Positions 38,362-40,768 of a stretch of DNA of 40,768 nucleotides are shown one piece after another. Source of the stretch: Cephaloticoccus sp. (GTDB lineage: Bacteria > Verrucomicrobiota > Verrucomicrobiia > Opitutales > Opitutaceae); NCBI GenBank assembly GCA_021734075.1, contig JAIPJW010000014.1:1-40768 (forward strand). Direction: 5' to 3'. Under the pieces are notes generated by a model, which saw only the letters and a list, made by a program, of their open reading frames with translations, was not told the origin of the DNA and searched no databases. Within the stretch, counting starts at the first letter, position 1; every line of letters starts with the position of its first letter. The position numbers were made by a program, and so were the translations under genes.

Positions 38362-40062
38362 ATGATCGCACCCGCCAAACCCGACCTCATCACCGTCAAT
38401 ATCGACGGCCAGGAGATCGCTGTGCCGAAGGGCACGAATGTGATCGAGGCTGCGCGCATGCTCGGCACCGACATCCCGCATTATTGCTACCACCCGAAGC
38501 TCACGGTGGCGGGCAATTGCCGCATGTGCCTGATTGAAATGGGCATGCCGGCGGTCGATCCGGCCACGAAGGCACCCTTGATCGACCCGGCCACGGGGAA
38601 GCAGCGAATCAATTGGATACCGCGCCCGCAGATTGGCTGCGGCACCACCGCGATGCCCGGTCTGCACATCAAGACCAAATCTCCCCTGGTCAAGGAGTGC
38701 CAGGAGGGAGTGATGGAGTTTCTCCTGGTCAACCACCCGTTGGATTGCCCGATCTGCGACCAGGCCGGCGAATGCAAACTGCAGGAACAGGCGACCGGCT
38801 ACGGTCGGGGCTATTCCCGCTTTATTGAGCAAAAGAATGTCAAACCCAAGCGCACCGTGCTCGGTCCACGCGTCATCCTTGATGACGAACGTTGCATCCT
38901 TTGCTCCCGCTGCATTCGGTTCAGCAAGGAAATCGCCAAGGATGATGTGCTGGGCTTCGTGGATCGCGGCAGTTACAGCACGCTGACCTGTTTCCCCGGC
39001 AAGGAACTGAAAAATAATTACTCGCTCAACACGGTGGACATCTGCCCCGTGGGCGCGCTTACCAGCACGGATTTCCGTTTCAAGATGCGCGTCTGGTTTC
39101 TCAAGCAGACCAACAGTCTCGACACCGAATCGAGTGTGGGCGCCAACACCGTGGCCTGGTCGCGCGAGGGCGTGCTTTACCGCATCACTCCGCGGGCCAA
39201 CGACGACGTCAATGACACGTGGATGGCGGACAGTGGCCGGCTGCTTTACAAGGAAGTCGCGACCGCCAATCGTCTCAAACAGATCAAGGTCGACAGCACT
39301 GACAGCACCTTGGATCAGGCGATCAACGCCGCCGCCGCTCTCATCAAAGCCGGTTCCGTTGCCTTCGTGGGCTCGGGACGCAGTTCCGTGGAGGAACAAT
39401 TCCTGACCGGCAAACTGGCCGAAGCAGCCCAGGCCACGGTCTCGCTCGTCAGTCGGGTCGGCGAGGGCGATGGCATTCTCGTTTCCGCCGACCTCAATCC
39501 CAACGTGCGTGGAGCACTGGTGACGGGGCTGATCAAGACACTGCCCGGCCAAAAATTGACCGACCTCGCCGCCGACCTCGATGCCGGCAAGGTGAAAACG
39601 GTGGTTGCGATCAATGAGGATCTCACCGCGGCCGGTCTCACTGCCGCACAACTGGCGAAAGTGGCCGTCATTTATCTCGGCACCCACGCCAACGCGACCA
39701 GCGAGGCCGCCAAGGTCGTGATTCCCACGCTGACCGTGTTTGAAAAGTCCGGCACCTTGGTGAACCAACAATTCCGCATCCAGAAGTTTGCCAAGGCCGT
39801 GCCACCGGCCGCGGGCACGACGGATGATCTCGTGGTGCTGACCAAGCTGATTACGGCGACAGGTGGACCAGCCATTGCATCCGAGTTGAATGCGCTCTGG
39901 CTCAACCTGGCCGGCGAGGTTCCGGCTCTGGCCACCATGAGCTACAAATCCATTCCTCTGACTGGTCTGCTGCTTGATGCCACTCCGTTTGCCAGCCTGC
40001 CCTTTGTCGAGGGCCCCTCCCTGCATTTCGAACCGGCCGCAGCGGCCGCGACCACCGCCTGA
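38362..40062 (+). CDS. nuoG: NADH-quinone oxidoreductase subunit G
   Basis: A 566-residue 75-kDa-type subunit. Cluster ligands: Cys42/53/56/93 for the [2Fe-2S] N1b; His125 and Cys129/132/138 (HPLDCPICDQAGEC) for N5; Cys178/181/184 and Cys228 for N4. The following molybdopterin-like domain (from about 250) is short, lacks Cys for the extra N7 cluster, and ends in an Ala/Thr-rich tail. An insertion around 62-85 between Cys56 and Cys93 contains a near repeat of D-P-A-T. nuoH starts 14 bases after the stop. Confidence 0.95.
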   Translation: MIAPAKPDLITVNIDGQEIAVPKGTNVIEAARMLGTDIPHYCYHPKLTVAGNCRMCLIEMGMPAVDPATKAPLIDPATGKQRINWIPRPQIGCGTTAMPGLHIKTKSPLVKECQEGVMEFLLVNHPLDCPICDQAGECKLQEQATGYGRGYSRFIEQKNVKPKRTVLGPRVILDDERCILCSRCIRFSKEIAKDDVLGFVDRGSYSTLTCFPGKELKNNYSLNTVDICPVGALTSTDFRFKMRVWFLKQTNSLDTESSVGANTVAWSREGVLYRITPRANDDVNDTWMADSGRLLYKEVATANRLKQIKVDSTDSTLDQAINAAAALIKAGSVAFVGSGRSSVEEQFLTGKLAEAAQATVSLVSRVGEGDGILVSADLNPNVRGALVTGLIKTLPGQKLTDLAADLDAGKVKTVVAINEDLTAAGLTAAQLAKVAVIYLGTHANATSEAAKVVIPTLTVFEKSGTLVNQQFRIQKFAKAVPPAAGTTDDLVVLTKLITATGGPAIASELNALWLNLAGEVPALATMSYKSIPLTGLLLDATPFASLPFVEGPSLHFEPAAAAATTA

Positions 40063-40076
40063 CCTGACGTGCTGCC

Positions 40077-40768
40077 ATGATCGAATTCTGGTTCAATCTT
40101 CATCCCCTCGTCCAAGGCATCGTCAAAGGCCTGGCGGTCATTGCCGTGATCTTCCCGTTGGCTGGAGCCTGCTCCATGGCCGAGCGCAAGGTTTCCGCGT
40201 GGATTCAGGGGCGTCCCGGTCCCAATCGCGCCATTGTGCCCTGGGTGGCGTGGATTCCTTTTCTCGGCAAGTTTTTGCAGCGCTTGGGGGTGTTTCATCT
40301 GATCGCGGACGGCGCGAAGTTCCTCTTCAAGGAGGACCCGATTCCCGGCCAGGTGAACAAATTCTACTTCATCCTGGCCCCCGCCATTGCCCTGATCCCC
40401 GCCTTTACGACGGTCGTCGCCGTGCCATTTGGCGCTTTCTTCACCGACACGGGCACCGTAGTGCCCTTGGTGTTGGCCAATGTCGACGTCGGTCTGCTGG
40501 CGGTTTTCGCCATTTCCTCCCTCGGGGTCTATTCGCTGATTCTCGCCGGTTGGGCGTCCAATTCCAAGTATCCTTTCCTCGGTGGCGTGCGGGCTTCGGC
40601 GCAGCTCATTTCCTATGAGCTATCCATGACCCTCTCCGTGTTGCCGGTTTTCCTTTGGATCAACACTCCCGGCTCGTCGGGCTCCCTTAGTCTCACCCGT
40701 GTCGTGGAGATGCAAAGTGGGGTGGGGCTGCATTGGAACAGTCTCTGGTTTATTTTCACCATGCCGGT
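40077..40768 (+). CDS. nuoH: NADH-quinone oxidoreductase subunit H (C-terminus outside the window)
   Basis: The first 230 residues of the membrane subunit that closes the quinone chamber. From ATG 40077: a first TM helix, AERKVSAWIQGRPGPNR (34-50, the conserved E-R-K and quinone-chamber loop), ADGAKFLFKEDPIP, then TM helices with AISSLGVYSLILAGWASNSKYPFLGGVR and AQLISYELSMTL. All these are standard NuoH landmarks. Reading frame stays open to the right edge. Confidence 0.96.
   Translation, partial: MIEFWFNLHPLVQGIVKGLAVIAVIFPLAGACSMAERKVSAWIQGRPGPNRAIVPWVAWIPFLGKFLQRLGVFHLIADGAKFLFKEDPIPGQVNKFYFILAPAIALIPAFTTVVAVPFGAFFTDTGTVVPLVLANVDVGLLAVFAISSLGVYSLILAGWASNSKYPFLGGVRASAQLISYELSMTLSVLPVFLWINTPGSSGSLSLTRVVEMQSGVGLHWNSLWFIFTMP

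Overview
The window is GC-rich, densely coded bacterial chromosome with short gaps, several ATGA stop/start overlaps and weak Shine-Dalgarno signals. Gene content suggests an obligately or facultatively fermentative member of the Verrucomicrobiota, possibly Opitutales: several 2-oxoacid:ferredoxin oxidoreductases, a SUF-type sufU/sufS pair, complex I genes, and the DegT / Gfo-Idh-MocA / phytanoyl-dioxygenase / ceramidase-like families that are common in Planctomycetes and Verrucomicrobia. The phylum is inferred from gene content; no phylogenetic marker was compared.

Region 1 (1-12.3 kb) is a low-potential electron module. It holds three different 2-oxoacid:ferredoxin oxidoreductases: an unusual giant one that runs off the left edge, a classical NifJ in an apparent operon with a dihydroorotate-dehydrogenase-like protein, and a ferredoxin-KorA-KorB operon. 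A metallo-beta-lactamase fold hydrolase sits among them. Region 2 (12.3-14.05 kb) is sufU-sufS, Fe-S cluster assembly, next to these Fe-S enzymes. Region 3 (14.2-19.5 kb) is a complete hutHUGI operon degrading histidine to glutamate and formamide.

Region 4 (19.5-28.6 kb) is a catabolic-looking accessory block. A Gfo/Idh/MocA oxidoreductase is divergent from an AraC regulator. The AraC gene is followed by a PhyH-type dioxygenase, a DegT aminotransferase and a ceramidase-fold protein. Converging on these are a UroD-family protein, a MetE-like protein and a sialidase-like beta-propeller. Several of these enzymes lack or change a canonical catalytic residue, so their substrates are unknown. Region 5 (28.7-33.5 kb) has a transglutaminase-like protein, a CHASE3-PAS sensor without a kinase domain and a stand-alone receiver, then an alpha/beta hydrolase, a 1-phosphofructokinase-type PfkB kinase and a SpoIIAA-like protein.

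Region 6 (33.5-40.8 kb) is a palindrome-rich intergenic stretch ending in tRNA-Ser(GGA), followed by nuoBCDEFGH, which runs off the right edge. nuoA is not at the head of this operon. The ferredoxin oxidoreductases of region 1 would supply reduced ferredoxin and acyl-CoA; histidine degradation would feed glutamate/2-oxoglutarate to a KorAB-like enzyme; complex I would reoxidise NADH.
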